DNA from: Arsenophonus sp052171895 | Lineage (GTDB): Bacteria; Pseudomonadota; Gammaproteobacteria; Enterobacterales; Enterobacteriaceae | Length of the DNA stretch: 64,000 nucleotides | Reading direction: 5' to 3' | Assembly: GCA_052171895.1 (NCBI GenBank) | Contig: JBQMRN010000005.1 | Location: 62,001-126,000 of the forward strand | Part shown: piece after piece, positions 62,738 through 64,000 of the stretch | Numbering within the stretch: the stretch's first letter is position 1 | Layout: each line of letters begins with the position of its first letter | Translations under genes and position numbers: made by a program | Notes under the pieces: model-generated | Databases searched by the model: none | Told to the model about the DNA's origin: nothing | Seen by the model: the letters and a program-made list of their open reading frames with translations, nothing else

Positions 62738-64000
62738 ATGACGATTAGCTTTAATACCGTGAACGCCTATCTTCGTGTTCCTTGGTTCTTATCCAAAAAT
62801 AGATAACACTGCCGTCAATACGATGAAAAGCAAGCGAGCCATCTACCATGCTCTCATTGGCCATGCATTACCCAATACACAAATAAGCTTAAATTCAGCT
62901 ATGATGATACCATCGTCAAAAATAATGCAACAATTAGCCGATCGTAGCAACTAGTTACACCGTATGGTGCAAAGTTATCGCTAGATTAATGCTATAGATG
63001 AACTATTTGTGATTGCAGTTTCTAAAACGACTACCACTGAAGCAAAAGGCGAAATTATGATTAGTTGCAAAGCAACCGATTCTTTTGTATCGTTATGCTG
63101 TATATCGGCAATCAACGTATTTTAGCTAGCATCAAGAAATAAGATACCGAGTATACGGTTGCAAACCGCCATTGGTAAAGCGATCATAGATAATGAGGAC
63201 TTTATCCGTCACCACGACGATGAATGCTGAAAATCAGCCTAATAACAAAATATAAATGGTTAATCAGTAACAATAATCTATTGATGATAAACTACTATTC
63301 GCTGATAAGCGCTGCGAAGACACCTTCTTGTCTGAATATCAGTATTACCAGCATGAGTAATGATGCTGGCTAAGTCAATATGGATATGGTTATTAGTGCA
63401 ATAGGTGACTTATTATTTGATTTCATTGATTGGCTTTTTTCTGATTCTTCCTCACTGTAAAACATGAGGAATGAAATGAACAACATGAATGGTTGCTGGA
63501 GTTCTTTTCAGAGTTGTACAGTCATGTTTATACTACTAAAAAGAACGCTTGGTGCGCTCCTTCATTTTTGTGACACGTTCAATAATCCACATCTCAGTAT
63601 CGCTGAATACAAGAAAGCGACACAAACCAGGCTTGATGAACTGGTTGTAACACGACTGGCACGGTGCGCGATATTTTTAGGTAACGATCTGGCCAATAGA
63701 ACCCACCCACATGGGTGAATTAAACGGGGTATTTTAGCTGCGCGTTATCTGGTAAACGCTTCACCTTAAGAGAGCAGAAATCAGTGGTTTCATATGGTAT
63801 CGGTAACCGCCAATCTAGAATGGGGGGTGTATTACGTATTCAGTCCAATGTGACAACATATCAAAAAACAGTTACGATATCCCTAATAACAGCTATCTGG
63901 ACAGTAAAATACTTTATAAGCAGTGCCTATGTTTTGGCGATAAAAATCCGTAATAACCAGCAAATACGGACGGCAAAAACTGGCTAGTGATGGTACTCAA
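62738..64000 (+). pseudogene. Mu gpL-like tail sheath protein pseudogene (runs off the edge)
   Basis: Contractile tail sheath subunit. MTISFNTVNAYLRVPWF at the start, LHRMVQSYR near 62960, a SLYIGNQRILASIK stretch near 63090-63140, LLFDFIDWLFSDSSSL near 63410-63460, the 63464-63718 frame with RNEMNNMNGCWSS and KRTLGALLHFCDTFNNPHLS then DELVVTRLARCAIFLGNDLA (VA..A......D.ARP in relatives), and TTYQK then NSYLDSKILY near 63860-63910. The order matches Mu-like sheath proteins. Stops and frameshifts occur throughout, and the C-terminus lies beyond the window. Confidence 0.85.

Larger units (their letters stand above)
42340..64000 (+). mobile_element. degenerate prophage region (left limit uncertain; continues past window)
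   Basis: Ordered phage remnants, almost all on the plus strand and all broken: two integrases, a divergent repressor, exonuclease, DNA methylase, holin, lysozyme, spanin, HNH nuclease, both terminase subunits, HK97-type portal, protease and capsid, head-tail connectors, Gp37-like terminator and a Mu-type tail sheath at the right edge. The gene order from HNH to sheath is that of phages such as SfV that join an HK97-type head to a Mu-type contractile tail. The intact ydjM and the dead Rpn gene lie inside the marked span and may be host genes, so the true left end could be near 46.3 kb. The right end is outside the window. Confidence 0.85.

Noticed and set aside
42340..64000. CRISPR array or a hidden defence or secretion system in the accessory region.
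   Set aside because: No regularly spaced repeats were seen, and the coding remnants fit an ordinary tailed phage, integrases and an Rpn nuclease.

Overview
The window looks like the chromosome of a gammaproteobacterial insect symbiont in an advanced but unfinished stage of genome decay. It is AT-rich. The intact proteins are close to enterobacterial orthologues, and gene order still follows enteric synteny in blocks. Most of the DNA is recognisable pseudogenes, dead insertion sequences and a dead prophage. Protein similarity and context would fit an Arsenophonus-like member of the Morganellaceae. That assignment is an inference from memory of the families, not a measured placement.

Layout. 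1-8.1 kb: four copies of one decayed IS256-type element around a dead pyrC, an intact tRNA-Asn, an intact CspC/E-type cold-shock gene and a dead tpiA. 8.1-15.1 kb: the enteric block lrp-ftsK-lolA-rarA-serS. lrp, lolA and serS are intact and rarA is dead. ftsK keeps an open frame for its membrane division domain while its DNA-motor half is broken. 15.1-21.5 kb: a perfect 30-bp inverted repeat after serS, then a nest of IS256, IS481, IS91 and IS1595-type relics. 21.5-28.1 kb: trxB-cydD-cydC-(aat)-infA-(clpA), with aat and clpA dead and the last codons of cydC shifted out of frame. 28.1-30.6 kb: IS256 and IS1595 relics at a rearrangement junction. 30.6-40.1 kb: (dapB)-ispH-(fkpB)-lspA-ileS-ribF, then rpsT, (nhaR) and nhaA; parentheses mark pseudogenes. 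40.5-64 kb: another IS256 relic, two dead integrases, an intact ydjM, a dead Rpn-type nuclease, and a long, wholly pseudogenised prophage. The prophage has a lambdoid early/lysis region, an HK97-type head module and a Mu-type contractile tail, and it runs off the right edge.

Surviving functions are translation (serS, ileS, infA, rpsT, tRNA-Asn), lipoprotein processing and sorting (lspA, lolA), isoprenoid and flavin cofactor supply (ispH, ribF), redox and cytochrome bd assembly (trxB, cydDC), global regulation (lrp, csp), sodium/proton exchange (nhaA) and division (FtsK N-domain). Lost functions include pyrimidine synthesis (pyrC), a glycolytic step (tpiA), DAP/lysine synthesis (dapB), N-end-rule proteolysis (aat and clpA together), chromosome dimer resolution (FtsK motor), replication-fork maintenance (rarA) and NhaR control. 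No obviously new functional system is visible. The most informative signals are the domain-selective erosion of ftsK, the paired loss of aat/clpA, the perfect palindrome among decayed repeats, and the hybrid prophage fossil.
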